64,000 nucleotides of DNA from Ariolimax columbianus (GCA_036924085.1 JAVGWX010000002.1:47508416-47572415); one strand, 5' to 3'; shown: positions 20,440-31,375, numbered from the stretch's first letter. Notes: generated by a model not told the origin, from the sequence alone. Program-made: numbers and translations.

Positions 20440-22410
20440 GACTGTCCCCAGCCTGCCTGCCATCTGGTTTTTGTCTCACTCCTGCTAGATGTGTTGCCAC
20501 CGCCGCCGCAAATACATGCTAAAGAGCACTGGGGTGAGCACACAGCCCTGTTTGACTCAAATTACGAATAGGATGGCTTCAGACAGTTCTCCATCATTCA
20601 GTACATAGGCCAACATACCATCATGAAACTGGTAAACAACAGTGATGTATTTATTTATCGAGGCAGCCGAATTTCGCCATGATTTTCCAGAATTGATAGT
20701 TTCACAGGCCTTGGTCAGTCAACTTAAGTCGTGTACATGTCACGATGCTGGCTCTTGTATTTCTCCTGGATTTAACGAATTGCAAATATTATGTCAACCG
20801 CCCCACGACCACCTCGGAAGCCAGACTGTTAATGGGTGTGGATCCTCCTCAAGATGATTTGTTAAGCGGTTGAGCAAAACTCGAGACTGAATTTCTCTAC
20901 CGATTGACAGGTGAGAGATTCCCATATGGTGGACACAAGATTGGCGACTGCCTTTATGTCTGCATATGTGGATCATCTTATAGTTCATGGGGCATATGTT
21001 CTTCATCCTAAATTTAACGAAATCACCATGGTAGCTTGGGGAGTAGAATGGGATCTGGGCTGCTTTGTAGACCTCAGCAGAAATAGTATCTGATCCAGGG
21101 CCGTTTAGGCTGGACTTTAGTGCTTTCTAGACTTTCATCTGCACCGAGTGAGGTGTTGAGTATATCGTTAATTTTCTTTTGTGGCATGTATTCTATGGTG
21201 TGTTCAATGATGGTCGAGGGACAATCTAGAACAGTCCTACAACATCTGGCTGTCGTAGATTAGCAATAGGGTGCCACAAGCATTGAGAACAGGAGATAGT
21301 TTATACGATTGAGGGCCATTGTCTGCATTCGGGCCATCGCACAACTTCTAGGAGTCATTTAGCTGTGTGTATCTCTTTCATTTTTTAGCTTTTTCTTGCA
21401 AATTTGCACATATTGAAGAAGGCTACTTGTTAATGTTAAAGATGGATCATTTTGGTGGGATCTGTCGAAGGAGTTATTTTCAACCTGTACACATCTTCAT
21501 CTTCTTCATGAAACTAGTCAGGATTTATGCACGCTGTATGTCTCAGATTCTCTGAAGCAGCCGAGTACAATATGCTTTTGAGGGAGACCTATTTTTCTGT
21601 CACTGTTGTCAGACAGAAATGTTTTCCTCCTTGAGCAGGCAGTTCGCATCCCCTTTGATGCTGTCTGTTAGCGCTCTGCTATTGTTTTGGGACGCTGAGT
21701 CGTTTCACGGGCCTCTGACCTTAATGACATCCATTAGACTCGATGTCAAGGCGGAGTTTTGACACAATCAGCCTGTGTTCTGTCCAGTATTCCACACCAC
21801 ACACATCCGTACAATAGGTCAGTGTCACAACTGGTCATCACTATTTCTGGTGATGTCATAGTAAATACGGTGCCACTGCTTAGAGCGAGTATACATGTAC
21901 AATAGTTAAGAGTGTAAAGCGACATATTGTGATACTGATAGAAAAATCGAGTGTGGCAGATAATCTCATTAACATGAGTCTATTGCTGTTATATTTACCT
22001 GTGTTGTGTACTCCAAGTTGTCTCTCGAAGTTCTGATGGTCGATACCCACTCTAGCATTAAACTCACCTAGGATGATGCGATTCTCGGACTTTGGAACGG
22101 ACGAGATGACAGAGTTCAGTTCCTCGTATCAGTTGTCTGTCACATTCTCGGGTTGGGCATATTCAGGCTTAGACATTGATCAGTTGTAACGTGTCTCTTG
22201 TTTCCCGAGAAAACTAAAGAGTCCTAATTTGACACTTTTGTAGGGTCTGACGACTGGCGAACGAGATTGGAACTGACAGAGAATCCGTCACCAGCCTCGC
22301 GCCTTTCTTGATTGCAACTTCATCTACAAAACAACGTGTAATCACTGACAGTTTCTGTGATCTGGTCTAAGTTGTGTCTCACTTAACGCTACTTAAACCA
22401 TGGTGTTGCG
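20440..22410 (-). pseudogene. LINE with endonuclease and reverse transcriptase, broken
   Basis: The longest LINE in the window. Minus-strand blocks in order: RIILGEFNARVGIDHQNFE (endonuclease C-terminal motif, 22010-22080), YGPQSYKLSPVLNACGTLLL (linker, 21250-21310), LNGPGSDTISAEVYKAA (21060-21110), IQSRVLLNRLTNHLEED (20840-20890), a palm block read as LTKACETINS (normally FDLTKAFDTV, 20690-20720) and YQFHDGMLAYVLNDGELSEA (20580-20640). It then breaks off near 20510 before the catalytic ADD. Frameshifts and stops throughout. The usual Asp of the FD block is lost. Close relative of 25375-25862. Confidence 0.92.
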
Positions 22411-22757
22411 TGCCAGTTTTCTGGACACCTAAACTGTCCTTCTTTATGTTGCTTCTGTACTGGTGGTGTCTTGTAACGGTCGCACGTCCTACGTGTCCAA
22501 GAATAGAGCTTTCATTCATTTTTTAATTTTTTTTACTTTTGTTCTCCTCCAGCCGGGATACGCTGTCTAGGTCTCCTTTTCTAGCACGTACCTCGTGCAA
22601 CGCAGGTGAGCTCAGTGGTGCTAAGGGCGCAGGAGGCTATCGAGTTCCCCAAGGGGGATGTTCAGCTGCGGCTTATTTCCAGTGGTCTCTGTTTCATGCT
22701 ATGATTGTACAACGGTATGCTAGGAGTTTCCCTGTTCACCTTTTCATGTGATTCTTC

Positions 22758-22920
22758 TAGCTATGGCGCCGTCTTCCTCTGAAATATTACTTCAGTATCT
22801 TCCAGCTATGGCGCCGTCTTCCTCTGAAATATTACTTCAATATCTTCCAGCTATGGCGCTGTCTTCCTCTGAAATATTACTTCAGTATCTTCCAGTTATG
22901 GCGCTGTCTTCCTCTGACGC
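22758..22920. repeat. 45-bp tandem array, 3-4 units
   Basis: GCTATGGCGC(C/T)GTCTTCC starts at 22760, 22805, 22850 and 22895. The period is a multiple of three, giving a short frame with a 15-residue repeat. It is not a gene by any other sign. Confidence 0.95.
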
Positions 22921-23089
22921 GTTAATACTGTGTTCATCAAGCTCTTATGTTTGTTGGTAGGCTTAAAACATCTGAAATGTCTAACTCTGATTTCGTTCAT
23001 GAACTTTTGTTATGCGTCTTATATGTTTAGAAGTCACAATATGCTGGATGATGATGAAAATAGGTTATGCCATTCTTCTTGATTGTTAA

Positions 23090-23500
23090 CTAATATTTCC
23101 CGTCATCATCACTATGTAGTAGGTATGCTCTTTGCAGTAGGTGCTCTCACAGCGGACGATCTGAAATACTCTCCATCTTTGGACAGTTCTGCCGGCTCTG
23201 CCATCATCATCCTCAGAACCTCTTTAATGGCCTGTGCCTATCATCTCTCTGTGTGCCTCTGTCTCACTTGCCTGGTGCTATACTATTTACTATCGTATTT
23301 TGTTTGACCGTTGTGGCGTTTGATGTGTCCAACGTATTTTCGTTTCCTCTACGTAACATTGTTTACAAGCCTGCTTTGTTCTATATGTAGCTCCTTTAGG
23401 ATTTTTGTATTAACTTTCTCGTTATCCGTTAGAAGATGCAAGTCCTGTGCTTTTTGTTTTGTCCTTTTGTTTGTGTTCTACGATATATTTTGTCTTAGTT
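23090..23500 (-). pseudogene. LINE C-terminal fragment
   Basis: Same family as 5280-5600: both carry the GT..CGTTTGATGTG.CCAA stretch followed by a match through TTTACAAGCC. The reverse translation gives a degraded RKRKYVGHIKRH motif. Truncated and frame-broken. Confidence 0.68.
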
Positions 23501-23544
23501 CACTTATGTAATGTCATGGCTAATCATGTTCTATCTTCTTTTTT

Positions 23545-24400
23545 TGTCGCTCACTACTACGAGGATCAAATAGATCTCCCAACTCGTTAGTCCAGCTCCT
23601 GTGAAAACAGCACGTTTCCAGAGATACTTACGCGGAAGTGAGGTGAGGGTCAGCCAGAATAGTTTACCCGATACTGACTAACATTGTCAGATCAGTATAT
23701 TTTGTCTGACCCTGACTAACATTGTCTGATCAGTATGTTTTGTCTGACCCTGACTAACATTGTCTGATCAGTATATTTTGTCTGACCCTAACTAACATTG
23801 TCAGATCAGTATATTTTGTCTGACCCTGACTAACATTGTCTGATCAGTATGTTTTGTCTGACCCTGACTAACATTGTCTGATCAGTATATTTTGTCTGAC
23901 CCTGACTAACATTGTCTGATCAGTATATTTTGTCTGACCCTGACTAACATTGTCTGATCAGTATATTTTGTCTGACCCTGACTAACATTGTCTGATCAGT
24001 ATATTTTGTCTGACCCTGACTAACATTGTCAGATCAGTATATTTTGTCTGACCCTGACTAACATTGTCTGATTAGTATGTTTTGTCTGACCCTGACTAAC
24101 ATTGTCTGATCAGTATGTTTTGTCTGAGCCTGACTAACATTGTCTGATCAGTATGTTTTGTCTGACCCTGACTAAGATTATCCGAACAGTATTTGTTACC
24201 TGACCCTAACATTGCCGGATCACAAAGGTTTGCCTGACAATAACTAACATCGTCTGATCACAAAGGTTTGCCTGACAATAACTAACATCGTCTGATCACA
24301 AAGGTTTGCCTGACAATAACTAATATCGTCTGATCACAAAGGTTTGCCTGACAATAACTAACATCGTTTGATCACAAAGTTTTGTCTGACAGACGTAATT
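23545..24400 (-). repeat. Family B element expanded into 38-bp and related arrays
   Basis: The first 100 bp (CTCACTACTACGAGGATC to about 23645) align with family B at 17806 and 26028. Then the GACCCTGACTAACATTG plus TCTGATCAGTATATTTTGT segment, present once in those copies, is repeated about 14 times at 38-bp spacing to 24180. A variant with CACAAAGGTTTGCCTGAC repeats about five more times to 24390. Units alternate TCTGATC/TCAGATC and ATATT/ATGTT. Looks like a minisatellite seeded by a SINE-like end. Confidence 0.93.
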
Positions 24401-24879
24401 CTCCTCTCCCCTGTGAGGTTCGTTTACTTTTAGTTTCTTTGGGATAACTTTATATTTATTTTTTTGCCCTATCAGTGTTAACTATCTTAGTCCTGTTGAT
24501 GCTTAGGTATAGACTTTATTTCCTGCTGTGTTATGTTACCGACAGGATGTTCTGTTTCAGTCGCATAGTGCTCTGCGAAAGGACAACTGTGTGATCTGCA
24601 TCGTCCACCCTCCAGTATTCCGTTTCTTAGATAGGAAATGTTCATTACTATTTTTCTTGTCTACCTTGCGAATCATCATAGTTTTGGCTATCTCAGTTGA
24701 AGTGACGAATCCATATTCCTGGCCTATGCTGGTTATATGATTCTGTAATTCTTGTTCGTCTCCGGCGAGTAGAATTGAGAATATCTAAACTCATGACAAA
24801 TGATTCTCTTTCGTTGTGTTCTTTCAGATGTCGACTTGAATATGTTTTAAGAAAACAGCGATTAATGTGTCAATCAATC
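24401..24879. other. Unassigned stretch
   Basis: No recognised feature. Confidence 0.4.
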
Positions 24880-25240
24880 GCCTTGTCTACACCCAGGGTA
24901 GCATATGACTTCAACAAACACATGCCAAGCCTTTAAGTTTTACGTCAACACCTCCAGACGATCCCACATCAGACCAGCTTCCGCCATGTTTACGGTTATT
25001 TCCCATCTCCAACTGTGTCTGAGCTGCTCTCTTGCCATTTGGGATCCAGAAAAATACTGGCGGGTAACGCCTCGTGGTGTTCTCCTGAATATATGTCTCA
25101 TCTAAATCCACCTCCACACACTATGTCCTGACACTAGGAGGCTGGTCTATTTGTTACAGAAGCTCTACATTAGGAACCGTGTCATAACAATGCAGTCCAG
25201 TATTCTGGGCATAAATGTTTGAATGAAAGACGACTTTTCA
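24880..25240 (-). pseudogene. LINE C-terminal fragment (RTE-like)
   Basis: Minus-strand translation with frame changes gives FIQTFMPRILD (about 25220), VWRWI then RRTPRGVTRQ (about 25080), and MAEAGLMWDRLE (about 24970). This matches the RRRWRWIGH - LRKP - TRQAL - TWRRDLE - TW.QLE pattern at the end of many invertebrate LINE proteins. Multiple stops. Confidence 0.75.
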
Positions 25241-25374
25241 GTGTCTGGTTATTTGTATATTTAGAGATTGTGTCTATGTAAGTTACTACTATTAGAAAGA
25301 TTTCTCTCCCTGTAAAAACTGATGTAATATTTGCAATTCGTTAAATGCAGGAGAAATACAAGAGACAGCATCGT

Positions 25375-25862
25375 GACATGTACACGACATGTTGACTGAC
25401 CAAGGCCTGTGAAACTATCAATTTTGGAAAATCATGGCGAAATTAGGCTGCCACGATAAATAAATACATCACTGTTCTTCACCAGTTTCATAATGGTATG
25501 TTTTTGTTTGTTTGTGTTCGCCTTATTTCTCTATTTCCCAAGGTGGTGTGCGTTACACTGTGGTTTATATTTTGCGCCTGTCGGTCCAGTGCATCCGACT
25601 TCAGCATGCATTTCATGTAAGGGTCTGCTTCCTCCTGCATTTTGTAAGGGTTTGCTTCCCCGGGGTAATGGCCGATGCTGTGATGGGGATCGAGGACAGC
25701 ACCTTCGATTGTGACTTAACCACTAGGCCACGCAGTACCCTATATACTGAATGATGGAGAAGTGTCTGAAGCCATCACAGTCGTAATTTGAGTCAAACAA
25801 GGATATGTGTTCACACCAGTGCTCTTTAGTATGTATTTGCTGTCATTCTTTCTTTTGTTGGA
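25375..25862 (+). pseudogene. LINE reverse transcriptase fragment, interrupted
   Basis: About 90% identical by eye to the reverse complement of 20500-20720 (ACTATCAATTTTGGAAAATC, CATCACTGTT, GAATGATGGAGAA). It encodes the palm block read as ...VLHQFHNG then NDGEVSEAITV and QGYVFTPVLFSMY. Continuity is broken at about 25501-25738 by a SINE-like insertion, and at 25865 by family B. Confidence 0.88.
25501..25738 (-). mobile_element. tRNA-headed core A SINE nested in a LINE
   Basis: The undisturbed LINE copy at 20600 reads directly across this site, so the insert is about 237 bp. On the minus strand it opens with TGGCCTAGTGGTTAAGTC (A-box-like, 25710-25728). A degenerate B box CCTCGATCCCC (about 25690) follows. 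Core A (TCGGATGCACTGGACCG, about 25590), a GGCGAACAC end and a CAAACAAACAAAAA tail (25501-25520) complete it. A full SINE layout, with tRNA head, core and tail. No clean target duplication seen. Confidence 0.85.
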
Positions 25863-25864
25863 GA

Positions 25865-26215
25865 TTGTTTTGAATGCCCACAAAGAGAAGGTTACTCTTA
25901 TGTGGGCCCTGAAAAGGGCGTTAAGTGACGGGTTGCAGCAGCTTTCCTTACATCTCGAGCGTGCTGATGAAGGTGGACCGGGCTCTTTCAGGCGGGTGTG
26001 CTATGCCGGCTTTATCTGCGTGACGCTCACTACTACGGAGATCACACCGAACCTCACCTTGTTAGCCAGACTGTCGTCCTCGACAACAGCCCGTTTCCAG
26101 GACGACCAACGAGGAGGTCAGGTGAGGGTCTTGGCCAGTATATTTCTCCTGGCTCTGGCTAACATTCTCTGATCAGTGTGTTTTGCCTGACCAGACGTTA
26201 GCCTCATCATTCCTT
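25865..26215 (-). mobile_element. SINE-like repeat, family B
   Basis: See 17615-17990 for the matching copy. Here it interrupts the LINE fragment that ends at about 25862. Best-preserved family B copy: the CTCACTACTACGGAGATCAC to GACCAACGAGGAGGTCAGG segment is clear, and a single 38-bp-type unit sits at its left (5') end. Confidence 0.87.
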
Positions 26216-26299
26216 TGTTGCACATAGACTAGCTGTAGTGCACAGCGTTGCCCGAGATAGTTATGTATGTGTTGCACTTTATGGAAATAACAAATACAT

Positions 26300-26375
26300 C
26301 GGTTGGTTGGTTAATCGGTTGGTTGGTTGGTCGGTTGGTTGGTTGGTCGGTTGGTTGGTTGGTTGGTTGGTCGTT
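26300..26375. repeat. (GGTT)n microsatellite
   Basis: Imperfect GGTT/GGTC repeats. Confidence 0.97.
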
Positions 26376-26479
26376 GATCCAGCATCGCGTGGGTTCCTGT
26401 CCTTTAGCCCAATACCATGCAGCGGTATTTGCAAGTGTGTTAGAGTTGTTGGTTAGTTCCGAACAGTGTTCAGCTTGTC

Positions 26480-27445
26480 TGTCCTCGGAGGAAGAAGCTT
26501 TTTCCTAACACTGGCCTTGCCATTAAGAAAGATAGTGCTCAACAGTTTCATATTGATGTGTGCACTGCCGGCACTCTGGAGCATGTTCTGGTTGGATTGT
26601 TCAAGTGACTGTTAAGATTGTATGTGTTGAGCGCGAAGTCGGAAAATGGTGATTTTGTTTCTCCTTTCCAGGAAGTTGATATTGTCTTTGGGATTTGGGA
26701 TGGCTATATGTTTATTTCTTTCCCAGTATTTCCCATTGCCCATCTATTCTGCAAATCCTCTTTGTTTGCAGTCTACAGTAGTTGTTTGACTATCTGTAGG
26801 GTTGTCGGTGTGTATTGCTGTTCTTGACTTGATCCATTCTTAGCGAGTTGTCTGCCTTGTCATTGACAGGTGTATTTGAGTGATCAGGGATCCACTGCAT
26901 AACTATTCTGACTTCATGGAATATGATAGGTTGGTTGGTTTCTAGGGATATTTGGGTAAGTTCAGACATTACAATGACCACCTTCTTCTAGAGCTCGACG
27001 GGCAGATAATGAGTATATAAAGATAACGATGCTTTGAGCTTTCATCGGAATGCGTCAAATACAGTCCTCAAGGGTTACAAAGCTACTTCCAGTTCTGTTA
27101 TTTCTAACTCATATTTTAAACATATCTCATCAAGGGCATCAAACTGCTCCTCAGATGTTCTGTCTGGATACTCTATATAGACTCCATATCTCGCTTTAAT
27201 TGTTGCTTTAAAAGCAGACCCACCAGTATAGACGTGTATCCATTCTTCTGGTTAGGCGGCACTCGTTCTCTGTGATTCTCTCATAATACTTACTGGATCA
27301 TAACGTCTCGTTGCATTATCTGTTAGTTTTGTTTCAATTTCTAGCATTTTTAGACAAGTATAAGGTGGTACATTTCTTGTTACTCTCTGTCTTTCTTGTC
27401 TTTTGTCTGGGCGGTGATATTCGTTTTTAATCTCACTGACATGTT
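26480..27445 (-). pseudogene. Jockey/I-like LINE: RNase H and C-terminal part
   Basis: On the minus strand: a linker with RNVPPYTCLKMLEIETKLTD (27320-27380), then the RNase H start IHVYTGGSAFKATIKA (27190-27240), ITELEVAL (27085), VMQWIPDHSNTPVNDKADN (26860-26920), and a CRQCTHQYETVEHYL zinc-knuckle motif (26540-26585). RNase H would remove the RNA strand during copying. The first catalytic Asp of YTDGS is Gly here, and stops and frameshifts are present, so it is dead. The HSN and DKAD motifs are kept. Confidence 0.9.
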
Positions 27446-27595
27446 GGAGGACTGACTTGTTTTATTCTCATCTTTTTTTGTTGCGTTTTTTCTTTAAGAT
27501 ACCTATTGGGGTGATCTTTGGTCATCCTTTTGCTCCTCTCATAAACTTCCATTACGGCTATATTTCTTTGCATCTCAAGAGGTTTCATATTCAGT

Positions 27596-28099
27596 TCAGT
27601 TCAGTTCATCCCGTAACCCATCAGGTCGTTGGGGCACACCTGAAGACATGAAAAACCCACGCCAGCTCTCTCTGTCTGTCGCCGCCTGACGTATCTCACC
27701 GTGACGAAGGCCTGACCACTCAGCGATGTTGTCCACCCATCTCTTCCTTGGACGTCCTCGCCCTCTCTGTCCCGGTACGGATCCAAAGAGTATCGAATTG
27801 GGAATTCCGTTGTACCTCGCGACGTGCCCGCACCAGGCCATCTTTCGTCTTTTGATAGTTGTGAACAGATCTTCAAAAGGACCAATAGCGTCTTCAACTC
27901 TCTGACGGATGTCTACGTTCGTGACACGATCCTTATATGTAACATTTAGGAGTTTTCTATAGCACCGCATTTCTATTGCATGTATTCTGCCCTGGATATC
28001 TGCTGTAATGGTCCAGGTCTCGCAGGCATACAGAAATATTGACAGCACCGAAGAGCGCAGTAGTCTGACTTTTATGCCGAGGGCGAATTTAATATGCAC
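27596..28099 (-). pseudogene. LINE C-terminal ORF, 167 codons open
   Basis: The most intact LINE segment here. The frame is unbroken from KVRLLRSSVLSIFLYACETW (about 28060) through YKDRVTN, KRRKMAWCGHVARYNG (27830-27870), GRGRPRKRWVDNIAEWSG (27740-27790) and TDRESWR, to a stop at 27596. The 3' end is followed by TGAACTGAACTGAA, a short 5-bp tandem tail typical of such LINEs. It lacks the polymerase core, is 5'-truncated and abuts a different LINE at about 28105. The likely start ATG is only a convenience, since the fragment is internal to a larger protein. Confidence 0.92.
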
Positions 28100-28105
28100 A
28101 AGTGG

Positions 28106-28640
28106 GCGTTTACCTCATTGCTCCACTAATAAGGTGCAGAGCATTGTTCTGCACTCTGTCCAGGGATTCTACATTTGCCACGTGAGCATGTTCTCAGGAG
28201 TGCACTGCTGTATTTTAAAGCAGAGCGCACATATTAAAGATAAAAGTGTCTCAGGGTGTCCGTGTCTGATCCCGATGCTGTGCCAGCGAGACTCTTTAAT
28301 AGATGCAGCAGCGTCAACGCTTTATTTTTAACATTTTGAACATGTTTCTTGAGGCTGAGCTGTGAGTCGAAAGTGACTTCAATATTTGTAGGCGCTTACT
28401 CTCTTAGCAATTTCTGCTTGTCGAATCTCAGACTGATATTTTGCTTGGCTACTTTGTGGCTGTTGGTAAAGATAGTGTAAACAGTATTTTTAAAGTTGAT
28501 TAGAGTTTTTTACATGCGGAAATAATCATACATTCTCCTCAGGTCTCCATTTAGTCTTTGTGTTCCGCTTTCTACATCTTCATGGCTCTGCCATATTGTC
28601 AAATGATCAGCATACATGGCACTTTCCAGCTTCGATTAGT
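28106..28640 (-). pseudogene. Jockey-like LINE reverse transcriptase fragment
   Basis: Minus-strand blocks: ESAMYADHLTIWQSHEDVE (28560-28620), INFKNTVYTIFTNSHKVAK (28440-28500), EVTFDSQLSLKKHVQNV (28330-28380) and DRVQNNALHLISGAM-like sequence near 28120. This matches the palm-to-thumb region of Jockey-clade proteins. The catalytic pair ADD reads ADH, so the site is destroyed. Frame changes several times. It ends exactly where the other LINE fragment begins. Confidence 0.82.
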
Positions 28641-28662
28641 TGAATAGGCCATTTATGTAGAG

Positions 28663-29035
28663 TAAATGCCACAAGTTTTTAAAGATGTCAAATACCACAA
28701 GTTTTATAAAGATACCAATAACCACAAGTTTTATAGAGATACCAATAACCACAAGTTTTATAGAGATACCAATAACCACAAGTTTTATAAAGATACCAAT
28801 AACCACAAGTTTTATAGAGATACCAATAAACACAAGTTTTATAAAAATACCAATCACCACAAGTTTTATAGAGATACCAATAACCACAAGTTTTATAAAG
28901 ATACCAATAACCACAAGTTTTATAGAGATACCAATAACCACAAGTTTTATAAAGATACCGATAACCACAAGTTTTATAAAGATACCAATAACTACAAGTT
29001 TTATAGAGATACCAATATCCACAAGCTTTCTTTGC
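28663..29035. repeat. 27-bp tandem array, about 13 units
   Basis: CCACAAGTTTTATA(A/G)AG followed by ATACCAATAA. Two variants (TAAAG and TAGAG) are mixed. The period is a multiple of three with no stops in four of the six frames, so four overlapping frames of over 130 codons appear. None shows other signs of being real. Confidence 0.97.
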
Positions 29036-29564
29036 TTGTTTTCGAAGCTGCTCATAATTTTCGAATTCGTCACTCGTGACAAATATTTTCATGAAGGCTA
29101 GTTTATAATGGCTCTTCTGAAATTCCGAGGTGTACTGAAAAAGGTGGATCACAGTGTTGATCCCCACCTCATAGGTAGTGGTGCTTTAACACATCACATC
29201 CTGTTTTCAGGTGCACAACAAGGACGTGTAACGGCATGTCATGGTCAGTATATCATATTGCATCGGAGCTTGACTTAAACCTTGACCTCCCTCGCGTTTC
29301 CGTTAAACATACTCAAGTGGACACCTCAATGCAGACGATGAGGACAAATATAGATGATGGGAAATTTTGAGACCAGCAAATAAACAAAGTTGTTTAATTT
29401 TAAAATACATTTTCTGAACACTTGAAATATACTTATTTAAGCTATGAATGTCGTTTCTTTGTTCAAGAAGAAGAAATATATGTTTTTAATTTTAATTACT
29501 TTTTCTGAATGTTCAAAACATTTACTTGTCTAATCAATTAATACCGCTACTTTGTTTAAGAATA

Positions 29565-29566
<2 letters not shown>
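29036..29566. other. Unassigned AT-rich stretch
   Basis: No recognised feature. Confidence 0.4.

Positions 29567-29627
<61 letters not shown>
29567..29627. repeat. (TA)n microsatellite
   Basis: About 28 uninterrupted TA units. Confidence 0.99.
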
Positions 29628-29628
<1 letters not shown>

Positions 29629-29754
29629 TCATATATTAAAAACATTTCGGTTGTTTTCTTAATTTTTTTGAAATATATTTGTCTAAGCGATTGCTGTTAC
29701 TTCTTTGTTCAAGAAGAAGATGTACAAGGGCAAGAGGTGTTTTGCACTTTAGCA

Positions 29755-30050
29755 TGAAGGAGTCAAGGCACTTGCCTGGAAATTGGTGTGAAGTTTAGTC
29801 CTTCTCCATGAATTCGTCCAGCAAGGCGATACACTTCTCCCATCTATTCTTCACCTTCTCTATGACCTGATTGAAGAACTCCTCCGCCTGGGCTCGGAAC
29901 CAGTTGACTAGTTCAGTAGTCAAGTCCTAGATCTCAGAAAAACGACGTCCATGAAACGGAATATTCATGTCCCGGAAACACAAATAAGTCCCTAGGTGCC
30001 AAGTCCGGTATTTTGACGATGGAAGGGGAATGATTTTCTACCCACAAGTT
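29755..30050 (-). pseudogene. mariner-like transposase C-terminus, left arm
   Basis: Minus strand: a degraded DLAPRDLFVFP motif (about 30010-30045, holding the third catalytic Asp of mariner elements), then TTELVNWFRAQAEEFFNQ and RWEKCIALLDEFMEKD with a stop at about 29805. The last 45 residues are open. Mates with an inverted copy at 30050-30235. Confidence 0.85.
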
Positions 30051-30235
30051 TTTCTATCGTCCAGGACTTGATTACTGATCTAGAGACATGGCTCCCAGCC
30101 CAGACGAGGGAGTTCTTCAATCAGTGCATAAGGACTGTGAAGAATAGACTGAAAAAGTGTTTCGTATTGCAGGACGAACACATAGAGAAGGACTAACGCT
30201 CACACCAGTTTTCAAGTGTCTTGACACCTTCATAC
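30050..30235 (+). pseudogene. mariner-like transposase C-terminus, right arm
   Basis: Plus strand: QDLITDLETWLPAQTREFFN then QCIRTVKNRLKKCFVLQDE and HIEKD with a stop at about 30195. Same end of the protein as the left arm, and the 3' flank (CACACCAGTTTTCAAGTG) also matches. The two arms form an inverted pair around a short spacer. Confidence 0.85.
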
Positions 30236-30970
30236 TGAAGCAAAAAAACGTTTCTGCATCCTTCGTTTAGTGTTTTTTGTTTAAAATTTGGATTTACAAT
30301 TCCCTGGTAGGAGTCAAGAAATAAAAGAAAACATGTAAAAGGATGATCATAGTCTACAAATGTAACCTTGACCATTTGAGTTACGTGATGAAGATACATG
30401 TAGCGCCGAGGACTTTCCATCCAACCTACGTGTTTGATCGTGTAGCAAAAGCGAAAAGAGAGGATTGTATTATACTAGCTATGCTTGCAGACATTCACCT
30501 GAGTGGTATCCAGGATACAGAGAGTAGGACAACTATAACATTACAGCTCGTAAAGAGAGGATTAGATGAGATTATGTAAAAAGATGACATCCTCATTTTG
30601 TAAAATATTGCAACAGAAACCACCACAGCACGTTCGCAGATACAGCCATCTTGTAAGTAGGTCAGCTGAAGTGTTGACCCAAGCTCTATTCTTGACATCA
30701 GCGAAAATGCAAAATAAGGACGTAAACACACGAAATAATTAGTCGACGAAAATCTTCTTGAGTTTAGCATTAAATATAGAATAATAATCCCGAATAACAG
30801 TGACATATGAAATATGTACACACAGAAATAAATATGTAATAAAATGCAAAAATAAATATGATAAGAAATTACAAATGAGCCGGACATGTGGTAGTATGTC
30901 TGGCAACCGATGGACACTTAACTTAACGTCTTTATACTGGTTTAGAAGACCCTGCAATCTGTATACAACC
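30236..30970. other. Unassigned AT-rich stretch
   Basis: Several short frames (78, 140 and 79 codons), none with a recognisable domain. Confidence 0.4.
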
Positions 30971-30974
30971 AGTT

Positions 30975-31375
30975 TCATTTACATTACCTTGCTGTAAAAG
31001 CTATGCGCATCCAATTTATTCTTAAATGCATTAACTGTCCCTGCCTCCACTACCTCTCCTGGCAATGCATTCCAAGCATTCGCCACTCTGACTAAAAAAA
31101 TATTTCCTAATATCTAATCTGGACCTTTCTTTTGTTAATTTGTAGCTATGCCCTCTTGTTCGTATGGGTGGCTGTATTAAAAAAAAACAACTTGTTATAG
31201 TCATTCCTCTGATCATCTTATAAACCTGTATTAAGTCACCACGAATTCTTCTATCTTCTAGACCCTGTAGGCCGAAACTGACGTCACGTTGGCCCAGCAA
31301 CTTTAAGCGCTCACGCGAAGACCCCCCCAATGTAATGGAGAGATGGCCGGAATGAAGCGATTAGTTGAACATAGC
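30975..31375 (-). pseudogene. CR1/L2-type LINE C-terminal fragment
   Basis: Minus-strand frame reads RLKLLGQRDVSFGLQGLEDR, then RRIRGDLIQVYKMIRGM (about 31230), RGHSYKLTKERSRLDIRKYF (about 31130) and, after one added base, RVANAWNALPGEVVEAG and VNAFKNKLDAHSF (31000-31060). This is the standard C-terminus of CR1/L2-like reverse transcriptase proteins. One frameshift in a run of T/A at about 31098 separates the two parts, and the sequence is otherwise well kept. Confidence 0.9.

Noticed and set aside
23646..24390. CRISPR-like spaced repeats
   Set aside because: Units are contiguous with no unique spacers and no cas genes, and the DNA is eukaryotic. It is a minisatellite.
28636..29167. Four overlapping frames of 130-160 codons
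   Set aside because: Produced by the 27-bp array. No sequence outside the repeat supports a gene.
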